A DNA stretch of 50,142 nucleotides from Desulfovibrio sp. (lineage in GTDB: Bacteria > Desulfobacterota > Desulfovibrionia > Desulfovibrionales > Desulfovibrionaceae). The stretch's first letter is position 1. The number at the start of each line of letters is the position of its first letter. The notes beneath the pieces were generated by a model, which did no database searches, was not told the DNA's origin, and was given only the letters and a program-made list of their open reading frames with translations. A program made the position numbers and the translations under genes. Shown here piece after piece: positions 1-7,491 of the stretch. Location of the stretch: positions 1-50,142 of the forward strand of contig JAITSV010000041.1 of assembly GCA_031287575.1 (NCBI GenBank), read 5' to 3'.

Positions 1-40
1 CGTAGAGGCCGTATCCGTCACAGCACGACACCTCCCATCC
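1..40. repeat. Edge of a dispersed repeat (partial A box)
   Basis: The first 40 bases resemble 13543-13583. Both begin CGTAGA(G/A)GCCGT and share TCC, TCA, GCAC and ACCTCCC at matching positions. At 13543 this sequence is the outer end of the repeat array at 11973-13553, so a related element probably continues to the left of the window. The following pyrimidine-rich stretch to position 75 holds no gene. Confidence 0.55.
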
Positions 41-124
41 CCCCTACCCACCCCCGCCCCCCACCCCTCTCTTCCCGTTCTTGTCAAATCACGCTATACA
101 TCCCAGCTTGGAGTACCACGCACC

Positions 125-907
125 ATGTCGAGACGCTGGGTAGAGGCCAATCTGGCCGAGTTCGCACGGGACGTCATGCGGGATTTCTGCATGGCGAGCG
201 TCGTGCTCGAGGGGCAGTTCCACCGCTTCGACGAGGCCGGTGCCGTATCCTTCCCCGTCATGCGCGACCTTCTGGGCGAAATGATGAACAAGGGGCTGCT
301 CTGGCGTCTGAAAGACACCGCGCACCACCTCTTCCGCAACGACCCGGCGCAAGACCCTGTGGCGCCCATGCTGGACTGGGCCGTGGGCTACGCCTTTCAC
401 GAATGCGTGAAGCTGAAGGAAGACGCCTACCAGCACCAGCACTACGCGCCGCAGTACCGGGCCCTGCGCGAGCAGGACATGGGGGAGGAACTGCGGGCCA
501 TCGTCGAGCCGCTCGCATCCATGCTGGCCCAGACGCGGGAAAGCATGGAGCGCGAAATCCGGCGCATCCGCTACATCCTTGGCCGCATCCGCAGGCTGAT
601 GTGCCTGTACTACGCCGCCCACGGCGGCAACAGGCTGCTGGCGCGGCTGCTGTTCGACCGCGACGAGCTTGTGCGCTCGGTGTTCGGCGAAGAGTACGGG
701 CCGCTGCTGCAAGGATTGTACGGCGACAAGCCGGAGCGCATGTTCATCCAGGCGGGGGAATCCCTGCTTGACGGCGGCAGGCCCGAAGACGCCCTGCGCG
801 CCGCGCACGCCGCCGTGGCCCTGGCGCCCGGCTGCCAGCGCGCGCACCGCCTTGTGGCCGAGGCGGAACAGCGTATCGACCAGACCCCCCGAAGGAGAGC
901 CATCTAG
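125..907 (+). CDS. Uncharacterised protein with TPR-like C-terminus
   Basis: A 260-residue soluble protein that I cannot assign to a family. It has no signal peptide or membrane segment. The middle (about residues 115-165) is charged and helical, rich in Arg and Glu, and could form a coiled coil. The last 50 residues contain a stretch (SLLDGGRPEDALRAAHAAVA) that reads like one tetratricopeptide repeat. The start follows a TTGGAG about ten bases upstream. The stop is two bases before the next gene, and that gene's ribosome site lies inside this coding end, so the two are probably co-transcribed and translationally coupled. The function is unknown; the linkage suggests a role tied to the downstream citrate-synthase-like enzyme. 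Confidence 0.75.
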   Translation: MSRRWVEANLAEFARDVMRDFCMASVVLEGQFHRFDEAGAVSFPVMRDLLGEMMNKGLLWRLKDTAHHLFRNDPAQDPVAPMLDWAVGYAFHECVKLKEDAYQHQHYAPQYRALREQDMGEELRAIVEPLASMLAQTRESMEREIRRIRYILGRIRRLMCLYYAAHGGNRLLARLLFDRDELVRSVFGEEYGPLLQGLYGDKPERMFIQAGESLLDGGRPEDALRAAHAAVALAPGCQRAHRLVAEAEQRIDQTPRRRAI

Positions 908-909
908 CC

Positions 910-2739
910 ATGAGCCTGCTGCATCTCAACCGCGCCTCCTCCCGCGTACGGCTGGAGAACCGCGACGACCCCGAACTGTACCGCGAGATCTTTCCCTATT
1001 CCAAGATCAGCCGCGTGGAGTTCGACGACATCTTCCTGATGCCGCGCCCGGCGGAACCGATGTTCATCACGGACACGACCTTCCGCGACGGCCAGCAGGC
1101 CCGCCCGCCCTATACGGTGAAGCAGATCGTGCACATCTACGACATGCTGCACCGCCTTGGCGGTCGCAGCGGGCTCATCCACGCCTCGGAGTTCTTCATG
1201 TACTCCGAGAAGGACCGCAAGGCCATCGAGGCCTGCCGGGCCAAGGGATACAAGTTCCCCCACGTCACCGGGTGGATCCGGGCCAACGTCAACGACCTGA
1301 AGATCGCGCGGGACATGGAGTTCGAGGAAGTGGGCCTCTTGACCAGCGTGTCGGACTACCACCTGTACCTCAAGCTGGGCCTGGACCGCGAAAAGGCCAT
1401 GGAAAACTACCTGCGCGTGGTGGAACAGGCGCTGGAATGGGGCATCACCCCGCGCTGCCACTTCGAGGACATCACCCGCGCCGACATCCACGGCTTCTGC
1501 CTGCCCTTCGCGCGCAAGCTGATGGACCTTTCGAAGCAGAGCGGCCAGCCGGTCAAGATCCGCATGTGCGACACCATGGGCTACGGCGTGCCCTACCCCG
1601 GCGCCACCCTGCCCCGCTCGGTGCCGCGCATCGTGCGCGCCCTGACCGACGAAGGCGGCGTGCCCGGCCAGTGGCTGGAATGGCACGGCCACAACGACTT
1701 CCACAAGGTGCTCATCAACGGGGCCACCGCGTGGCTGTATGGCTGTTCCGGCGTCAACTGCACCCTGCTGGGCTTTGGCGAGCGCACCGGCAACACCCCG
1801 CTGGAAGCGCTGGTGATCGAATACATCTCGCTGACCGGCGACGACGACGCCGCCGACACCCGGGTCATCAGCGAGATCGCCGAATACTTCGAGAAGGAAC
1901 TGGATTACCGCATTCCGGACAACTATCCGTTCGTGGGCAAGGACTTCAACGCCACCAGCGCGGGCATCCACGTGGACGGCCTGGCCAAGAACGAGGAAAT
2001 CTACAACATCTTCGACACGCGCAAGATCCTGAACCGGCCGGTGCCCATCATCATCACCGACAAGTCGGGCCGCGCGGGCGTCGCATACTGGATCAACCAG
2101 TACCTTGGCCTGGCCGAAGACCGGCACGTGTCCAAGAAGCACCCCGCCGTGGGCAAGATCTACACCAAGATCATGGACGCCTACGAAAAGGGCCGCAACA
2201 CGTCCTTCTCCAACAAGGAAATGAAGGCCCTGGTGCGGCGCTACATGCCCGAGCTGTTCGCCTCTGAATTCGACCAGATCAAGAAGCTGGCGGGCGAACT
2301 TTCGGCGCACCTGATCATCAAGCTGGCCCAGGAATGCCAGATCACCGGCCTTGGCGGCGAGGACAAGTACCCCTGCATGCGCGACTTCGTGCGCGAGTAC
2401 CCGTTCATCCAGTACCTGTACCTCACCGACAAGGAGGGCAAGCTGCTCTCCGCCGCCATCACCGACCCGGCGTACAAGTCGAAGTACGACCAGCTGCCGC
2501 TGGGCTTCGACTTCTCCAACCGCGCCTGGTTCATCCGCCCCATGCAGACCGGCGAACTGCACATCACCGACGTGTACCAGTCGCAGTTCACCAGCCAGCT
2601 CATCCTTACCGTGTCCACGGCGGTCACCGACGACAACGACGAGATCACCGGGGTCATCGGCGCGGACATCCAGATCGAACAGCTGCTCCGCCAGGCCGAG
2701 GCCATCGAGGACGTGGTGGACGGCGATTCCGACGACTAG
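910..2739 (+). CDS. HMGL-family acyltransferase, probable Re-citrate synthase, fused to a Cache-like domain
   Basis: A 609-residue protein. Residues 50-430 form a pyruvate-carboxyltransferase (HMGL-like) TIM barrel of the isopropylmalate/homocitrate synthase group. Visible motifs are DTTFRDGQQ at 55-63, HGHND at 259-263 (metal ligands) and GERTGN at 290-295. Desulfovibrio make citrate with Re stereochemistry using an enzyme of this family, and a homologue close to dsrAB is the usual candidate, so Re-citrate synthase (oxaloacetate plus acetyl-CoA) is the best guess; 2-isopropylmalate or homocitrate synthase are alternatives. Residues about 483-600 are an extra domain with Cache/PDC features: LYLTDKEGKL, then FDFSNRAWF at 533-541, then GVIGADIQI near the end. 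No transmembrane segment is present, so this sensor-like domain is cytosolic. A strong terminator follows. Confidence 0.85.
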   Translation: MSLLHLNRASSRVRLENRDDPELYREIFPYSKISRVEFDDIFLMPRPAEPMFITDTTFRDGQQARPPYTVKQIVHIYDMLHRLGGRSGLIHASEFFMYSEKDRKAIEACRAKGYKFPHVTGWIRANVNDLKIARDMEFEEVGLLTSVSDYHLYLKLGLDREKAMENYLRVVEQALEWGITPRCHFEDITRADIHGFCLPFARKLMDLSKQSGQPVKIRMCDTMGYGVPYPGATLPRSVPRIVRALTDEGGVPGQWLEWHGHNDFHKVLINGATAWLYGCSGVNCTLLGFGERTGNTPLEALVIEYISLTGDDDAADTRVISEIAEYFEKELDYRIPDNYPFVGKDFNATSAGIHVDGLAKNEEIYNIFDTRKILNRPVPIIITDKSGRAGVAYWINQYLGLAEDRHVSKKHPAVGKIYTKIMDAYEKGRNTSFSNKEMKALVRRYMPELFASEFDQIKKLAGELSAHLIIKLAQECQITGLGGEDKYPCMRDFVREYPFIQYLYLTDKEGKLLSAAITDPAYKSKYDQLPLGFDFSNRAWFIRPMQTGELHITDVYQSQFTSQLILTVSTAVTDDNDEITGVIGADIQIEQLLRQAEAIEDVVDGDSDD

Positions 2740-3297
2740 CGACCGATTGGCAAGGCCCGGGGGCGGCAACGCTTCCGGGCCTTTTTTGTTTGCGGCGCGC
2801 ACCTGCGCCTCCCGTCAGGAGCAGGGTCGGGAGCAGTGCGGGACAGGTCCGATGCCCTGGATTTAGCGGAGGGGGCATCCCCGCCGTGTCATGCCCAGGC
2901 AGGACTGCTGCGACGGCATGCGCCCACGCCCCATGGGGAGTGCCCCGCCGCACCTGTACGGACAAAACGGCATTGCGCCGTGCCCGCCACTGCCTGCTGC
3001 GTTGCGTGGCAGGCGGATGTGCAAGCAGTTGCGTACGCGGCGGTTTTCGGTAACAGTCCGGAAAACGCACGGCGCGTCGTGCCCACCGTGCTTGGCATGT
3101 CATGTCCCGTGGATTGTGTTGGGCACAGTGGTTGGGTGATTGCGTAAAACCTGCTGTGCCAGACCCGCTGCGCAGACCCGCTACGACCGCATGCCGTGCG
3201 TATCCGGAACGACCGTTTTCCGCTGCCGCCCGATTGCGTCATGATTCGCTCATGGCCGCCGTACTCGCCGTATCCGGCGCAACCCGACGGAGCCTTA
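2740..3297. other. Intergenic region, no gene seen
   Basis: Apart from the terminator at its left end, this 558-base stretch shows only short open frames that overlap each other on both strands and lack ribosome sites. I see no RNA gene or clear repeat. It must hold the promoter of the downstream rlpA gene, but no convincing -35/-10 pair was found. Confidence 0.5.
2753..2787 (+). terminator. Rho-independent terminator after the citrate-synthase-like gene
   Basis: Stem AGGCCCGG (2753-2760) pairs with CCGGGCCT (2775-2782) and is followed by a run of Ts to 2787. It starts 14 bases after the stop codon. Confidence 0.85.
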
Positions 3298-4104
3298 ATG
3301 CCGCACCTTCGCCCCAGCCAGACCTGTTCCTCACCGTCCCTCCCCGTTCTGCCTGTCCTCTCCATCGTACCCATCGTGCCCATCGTGCTGTTGTTGCTCG
3401 CCGCATTGCTGGTGGCGGGCTGCGGCTCCGGCCCGCGTCGCATTTCCGCGCCGCCGTCGGACCAGTCCGTGAAGTACCCCAAGGGTGAACCTCAGGGGCC
3501 GCGCGCCAAGCCGTATACGGTGCTGGGCAAGACCTACCATCCGCTGCTTTCGGCGCACGGGTTTTCGGAAGAGGGCGTGGCCTCGTGGTACGGCAAGGAT
3601 TTTCACGGCCGCAAGACCGCCAACGGCGAAATCTACGACATGTACGGGCTGACCGCCGCGCACAAGCTGCTGCCGTTCAACACCGTGGTCAAGGTGACCA
3701 ACCTGCAGAACGGCCGGTCCACCACCGTGCGCGTCAACGACCGGGGTCCCTTCGTGGGCGACCGGATCATCGACCTGACCAATACCGCCGCCAACCAGAT
3801 CGGCATGCTGGGCCCCGGCACCGCGCGAGTGCGCGTGGAATCCGTGGGCGACGTGCCCGGCCTGCAGGACGGCGACATGACCGGTCGCTTCTATGTGCAG
3901 GTGGGTGCCTTCTCCAACAAGGACAACGCCAGCCGCCTGGTGACCCGCCTGCAAGGCCAGGGCTGGAACGCCCGCATGTACTGGGCCGACATGGTCCGGT
4001 TCTGGCGCGTCCAGGTGGGTCCGTGGAGCACCCTGAGCGAGGCCGAGCGCATGCGTGAGAAGTTAAAGGGTGATTTTGCGGTCAACTTTGTGGTCGCGGA
4101 TTAG
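3298..4104 (+). CDS. rlpA: RlpA-family lytic transglycosylase lipoprotein with SPOR domain
   Basis: A 268-residue lipoprotein. The N-terminal hydrophobic segment ends in the lipobox LVAGC, giving lipidated Cys42. A double-psi beta-barrel RlpA domain follows (about 94-185) with GVASWYGKDFHGRKTANGE, AAHKLLPFNT and VNDRGPF, which contain the Asp and His needed for catalysis. The last 70 residues (from GRFYVQVGAFSNKDNA) are a SPOR domain that binds denuded peptidoglycan at the septum. RlpA enzymes cleave naked glycan strands in cell separation. The start at 3298 has GGAG five bases upstream; an in-frame ATG at 3196 would bury the signal peptide and is less likely. The signal peptide itself contains a small 9-base repetition (IVPIVPIV). 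A second RlpA protein lies at 10070-10723. Confidence 0.9.
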   Translation: MPHLRPSQTCSSPSLPVLPVLSIVPIVPIVLLLLAALLVAGCGSGPRRISAPPSDQSVKYPKGEPQGPRAKPYTVLGKTYHPLLSAHGFSEEGVASWYGKDFHGRKTANGEIYDMYGLTAAHKLLPFNTVVKVTNLQNGRSTTVRVNDRGPFVGDRIIDLTNTAANQIGMLGPGTARVRVESVGDVPGLQDGDMTGRFYVQVGAFSNKDNASRLVTRLQGQGWNARMYWADMVRFWRVQVGPWSTLSEAERMREKLKGDFAVNFVVAD

Positions 4105-4350
4105 CGCACTCCGTCTTTTCGTCCTCCGGCATCGTCAGATTTCGCCTTTTGCTCCGGTCACGTACGAGAAGAGTACGCTCCCTTCGCAAAAGACTCATCT
4201 TCCTTGCCGGAGAACGAAAATCCTGTCGTGCGCAAATGCCATCGGCACCGGGGTAGCTGCCTGATCTGTGCGTGGCCCTCGTGCTTCGCCAATCCGATGT
4301 CCGCACCTCCCCCCGTTTCCTTTCGGACCTGCTCACGGTAAGGATGCGCC

Positions 4351-6135
4351 ATGAACCTTCTGCTGGTGAACCTGACCCGCTTCGGCGACCTGCTGCAAAC
4401 GCAGCCGGTGGTGCATGGCCTGCGTGCGCAGGGGCACCGGGTGGGGTTGGTGTGTCTGGAGAATTTCGCCGGGGCGGCGGCGCTGTTGGAGGGTGTGGAC
4501 CACGTGGCCGCCCTGCCGGGCTCGGCGTTGCTGGCGGGCGTGCAGCCCGGCGGCGACTGGCGGGCCTGCACGGCGGGGTTGATGACCTGGGCCGAGCGGC
4601 TGCGCGGGGCCTATGCCCATGATGCGGTGCTGAACCTCACGGCCACGCTGGGCGGGCGCCTGCTGGGGCGGCTGCTGGCTGGCAACGGGAGTGACGGGAG
4701 CGACAAGGGGACCGGGGGCGACTTGCGCGGCTTCGGGCTGGACCCGTTCGGCTTCGGGGTCAACGCCGACCCGTGGTCGGCCTTCCTGCAAGCCTCAACC
4801 CGGCAGCGCGGATGCAGTCCGTTCAACCTCGTAGACCTGTTCCGCATGGCGGCGGGCGTGGGCGATGTGGACCCGGTGTACCGGTTGCGCGCGCCCACTC
4901 AGGACGCCCTTGCCGAGGCCGGGGCGCGACTGGCCCAGGCCGCGCCGACGAACCATGCCGGATACGTGGCCATGCAGCTTGGCGCCAGCGAAGAGCGACG
5001 CCGCTGGCCCGTGGCCCACTTCGCGGCGCTGGCCGCCCGGCTGTGGCGCGAACTGCGTCTGGTGCCGGTGCTGCTGGGCGCGGGAGGCGAGCGCAAGCTG
5101 GGCGAGCGGCTGCGCGCGGCGCTGGCGGAAGACGCCGGAAGTACCGGGGCTGGCGGAGTTGGCGGGGCCTGGGCAACCGGGCCGGTGCCCTGCATCGACC
5201 TGATCGGCGCCACCAGCCTGCCACAACTGGCCGCCACCCTGCGCCACATGCGCATGCTGGTCACCAACGACACCGGCACCATGCATCTGGCCGCCGGACT
5301 GGACGTGCCGGTGCTGGCCATCTTTCTGGCCACGGCCCAGCCGTGGGACACCGGCCCCTACCGCCAGGACTGCTGCTGCCTCGAACCCGCGCTGGACTGC
5401 CACCCCTGCCCGTTCGGCGCACCCTGCCCGCACGGCGAACGCTGCCGCCGGGTCATTTCCGCCGACACCGCGTTCGGTTTGGCCCATACCCATCTGACCA
5501 CCGGCCAGTGGCCGCAGCCGGATGCCACATCGGGCGCCACCTCGGGCGCAGCACCGGACTCCCCGCGCGAGGCGCGGGTATGGCGCACCCAGCGCGAGGC
5601 GGATGCGGAGCGCGTGACCGGGGATTCCCCGGACCTCGTCATGCCCGGACGCGGGTTCATGGACCTTGCCTCGCTGTCCGGCCACGAGGCGGAAGACCGC
5701 ACCCGTTGGATACGCCTGCAACGCCATTTCCATCGTCAGTTTCTTGACCTGCCCCGGATGCAACCCGCCGATCCTGCGGCTGCCCGGCCTGCCCGGTCCA
5801 TTCTTCCTCCGCACGGCCCCTGCGTGCTTTCCCAGGCCCTGCGCGCCCGCGCCGCCGACGAACTGCGCCAGGCCGACGCCCTGCTGCACCTCATGGGCGA
5901 ACAGGGCGGCCTGCTCAGGGTGCGGCCCTCGGACATGGCCAAGTCGCGCTTCCTCGGTACCGTCAGCCGCGTGCAGGCCCTGTGGGACAACAGCACGCTG
6001 TTCAACGTGCTGGGACACCTGTGGCTGTGCGAATCGCAGGGGGCGGGCGGCTCGCTGGATTCCGTGCTGGCCCTGGCGGCGGCCTACCGCGGGCTGGTGC
6101 GGGTCTGGCTGGACCATCTTTCCCCGTCGTCCTGA
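4351..6135 (+). CDS. Glycosyltransferase family 9 (heptosyltransferase-like)
   Basis: A 594-residue protein. Its first 400 residues match the ADP-heptose:LPS heptosyltransferase fold: N-terminal LLVNLTRFGDLLQTQPVV, then YVAMQLGASEERRRWP opening the second Rossmann domain, and LVTNDTGTMHLAAGLDVP as the donor-binding loop. A Cys-rich run (DCCCLEPALDCHPCPFG) follows the donor site, as in several GT9 proteins of this lineage. About 190 further residues at the C-terminus, after a low-complexity linker, are not part of the usual family and I do not recognise them. It has no signal peptide and should act at the cytosolic membrane face. The two downstream helical proteins raise the possibility that the acceptor is a flagellar protein rather than LPS core. 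Confidence 0.85.
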   Translation: MNLLLVNLTRFGDLLQTQPVVHGLRAQGHRVGLVCLENFAGAAALLEGVDHVAALPGSALLAGVQPGGDWRACTAGLMTWAERLRGAYAHDAVLNLTATLGGRLLGRLLAGNGSDGSDKGTGGDLRGFGLDPFGFGVNADPWSAFLQASTRQRGCSPFNLVDLFRMAAGVGDVDPVYRLRAPTQDALAEAGARLAQAAPTNHAGYVAMQLGASEERRRWPVAHFAALAARLWRELRLVPVLLGAGGERKLGERLRAALAEDAGSTGAGGVGGAWATGPVPCIDLIGATSLPQLAATLRHMRMLVTNDTGTMHLAAGLDVPVLAIFLATAQPWDTGPYRQDCCCLEPALDCHPCPFGAPCPHGERCRRVISADTAFGLAHTHLTTGQWPQPDATSGATSGAAPDSPREARVWRTQREADAERVTGDSPDLVMPGRGFMDLASLSGHEAEDRTRWIRLQRHFHRQFLDLPRMQPADPAAARPARSILPPHGPCVLSQALRARAADELRQADALLHLMGEQGGLLRVRPSDMAKSRFLGTVSRVQALWDNSTLFNVLGHLWLCESQGAGGSLDSVLALAAAYRGLVRVWLDHLSPSS

Positions 6136-6172
6136 GTTTCCCTTTCCGGTTGCCGCGTGGGGCGGTGCCAGC

Positions 6173-6193
6173 GCGTGCCCCGACGGGGCACGC
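6173..6193 (+). terminator. Hairpin after the GT9 gene
   Basis: Stem GCGTGCCCC (6173-6181) pairs with GGGGCACGC (6185-6193). No T-tract follows, so termination may be weak or the hairpin may serve mRNA stability. Confidence 0.35.
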
Positions 6194-6277
6194 CGCCTGT
6201 GTCATGGTCCGTTTCTTGCTTCACCGCAGGCGGACGTGACAAATTTTCCCGGTGCCGGGATGCAGGAGGGAGACCGC

Positions 6278-6883
6278 ATGATCGTTATCGATGGCCGCCA
6301 GGCCGATATCAAGCTGGAAAACTTCGCGAATCTCGAAGAAATCCTCGTCAAGGTGATGGAGGGCAGCTACCTCGAGAACCGCGTGGTGACCGACGTGCTC
6401 GTCAACGACGAGGCGTTTTCGGAAATCTACCCCCACCAGGCAGAGGACATCGAGCAGCGCGACATCCGCTCCGTCGAGATCCGCAGCATGCCCGTGGGCG
6501 AAATGGCCGTGAACATCACCCGCGAACTGTACAAGGTGGTGCAGGTGATGACCGACGGCGCCCGCCAGGTGGCCGGGCTGTTCCGCCAGGCCGACGACGC
6601 CGAGGCGCTGGACATGTTCCAGGACCTGCTGGAAGTGACCCGCGACTTCATGGGCATGATCGGCGTGCTGCGCAACGAATTCTCGTTGCGTACCACCAAG
6701 GATTTCAGCGACAGCGTGGAACGTTTTTCCGACCAGCTGGGCGAAATGACCGAAGTGCTCGAAAACGAGGACTGGATCCTGCTGGCCGACCTGCTGGAAT
6801 ACGAATTCCTGCCTGCCTGCGAAAACTGGAAGAAGGTCATCCAGGCCCTGCGCGAGGACATCCGGCAGGCCAGCAAGGGGTAG
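6278..6883 (+). CDS. Uncharacterised acidic helical protein
   Basis: A 201-residue acidic, soluble protein with no recognised domain. After a short N-terminal strand segment (MIVIDGRQADI) it is predicted by eye to be almost all alpha-helix, with regular heptad-like spacing of hydrophobics from about residue 70 (VEIRSMPVGEMAVNITREL). The start is set by AGGAGGG at 6264-6270, seven bases before ATG 6278; an in-frame ATG at 6260 overlaps that ribosome site and is rejected. The next gene begins five bases after the stop, so the two form an operon. Helical pairs like this can be export chaperones, but nothing in the sequence proves it. Confidence 0.75.
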   Translation: MIVIDGRQADIKLENFANLEEILVKVMEGSYLENRVVTDVLVNDEAFSEIYPHQAEDIEQRDIRSVEIRSMPVGEMAVNITRELYKVVQVMTDGARQVAGLFRQADDAEALDMFQDLLEVTRDFMGMIGVLRNEFSLRTTKDFSDSVERFSDQLGEMTEVLENEDWILLADLLEYEFLPACENWKKVIQALREDIRQASKG

Positions 6884-6888
6884 CAACC

Positions 6889-7239
6889 ATGGCCGACAGC
6901 CTTTCCCTGCTCGACATGGCCCTGCAACTGGGCGAGCGCGAACTGGGTGCCCTTGCCGCCGGTGACGTGGATGCCGCCGACTCCGCCTCGCGCGAGCGGG
7001 CGGAACTGGTGGAGATGGCCTGGAGCCGCCGCGACCCGGCGGCACTGAGCGATCTGCGCGCCAAACTGCTGCGCCTGCAGTGCCTGCAAGGCCGCCTGAC
7101 CGAAGAGGCCCGGAGGCTGCACGACAACATCCGCAACCAGTTGCAGCAGACCCGCCGCGAGTCGCAGCGCCTTTCCGGCTACCGCCAGGCCACGCGCTCC
7201 ACGCCGTTGACCCTCAGCCTGGGGCGCGGGCAGGTGTAA
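6889..7239 (+). CDS. Small helical protein, possibly FlgN/FliT-like
   Basis: A 116-residue, fully helical protein. The N-terminal half has regularly spaced Leu residues (LLDMALQLGERELGALAAG). The second half is Arg- and Gln-rich (QGRLTEEARRLHDNIRNQLQ). Size, helicity and charge pattern resemble FlgN- or FliT-type flagellar export chaperones. This is an inference from shape only. AAGGGG at the end of the preceding gene serves as ribosome site, eight bases from the ATG. A long hairpin ends the transcript. Confidence 0.65.
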   Translation: MADSLSLLDMALQLGERELGALAAGDVDAADSASRERAELVEMAWSRRDPAALSDLRAKLLRLQCLQGRLTEEARRLHDNIRNQLQQTRRESQRLSGYRQATRSTPLTLSLGRGQV

Positions 7240-7275
7240 CGGCTGTCGACAACGGCACCGGATACGCAATGAATC

Positions 7276-7310
7276 GGGGGCCGGATGCATCATGCATCCG
7301 GCCCCCGTTT
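7276..7310 (+). terminator. Terminator hairpin
   Basis: GGGGGCCGGATG (7276-7287) pairs with CATCCGGCCCCC, with a seven-base loop, followed by GTTTGCCGTCTTGTT. The stem is very stable; the T-tract is interrupted. Confidence 0.65.
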
Positions 7311-7337
7311 GCCGTCTTGTTGGCGCCGCTCCTGTTG

Positions 7338-7491
7338 CCGGGGCCGCTCACTGCCGTCCTTGTTCTTGGCTGCTCACGGATCTTACGGACAGGGCCGCGC
7401 CCTGCCATCCTTATTTTCGGCGGCTCGCGGCCGGGGCCGCTCGTGGTTTCCCCTACTTCCGGCTGCCTGCGGACCCTCCGGACAGGGCCGC
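7338..7491. repeat. Two 61-base imperfect direct repeats
   Basis: Copies at 7338-7398 and 7431-7491 both begin CCGGGGCCGCTC and end GGACAGGGCCGC, with similar interiors (CCTT..TTC.GGCTGC). The second copy overlaps the 3' end of the cyclic-di-GMP gene, which stops at 7453, so the last dozen codons of that gene are made of repeat sequence. Confidence 0.6.

Noticed and set aside
904-2802. A 632-codon open frame antisense to the citrate-synthase-like gene
   Set aside because: It has shadow-type composition and no motif, while the plus strand encodes clear catalytic motifs.
2790-3200. Short frames upstream of rlpA
   Set aside because: Several overlap in different frames, with no ribosome site and no motif.
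5666-6883. A 405-residue form of the helical protein at 6278
   Set aside because: The N-terminal part overlaps the GT9 gene in another frame. AGGAGGG before 6278 marks the start.
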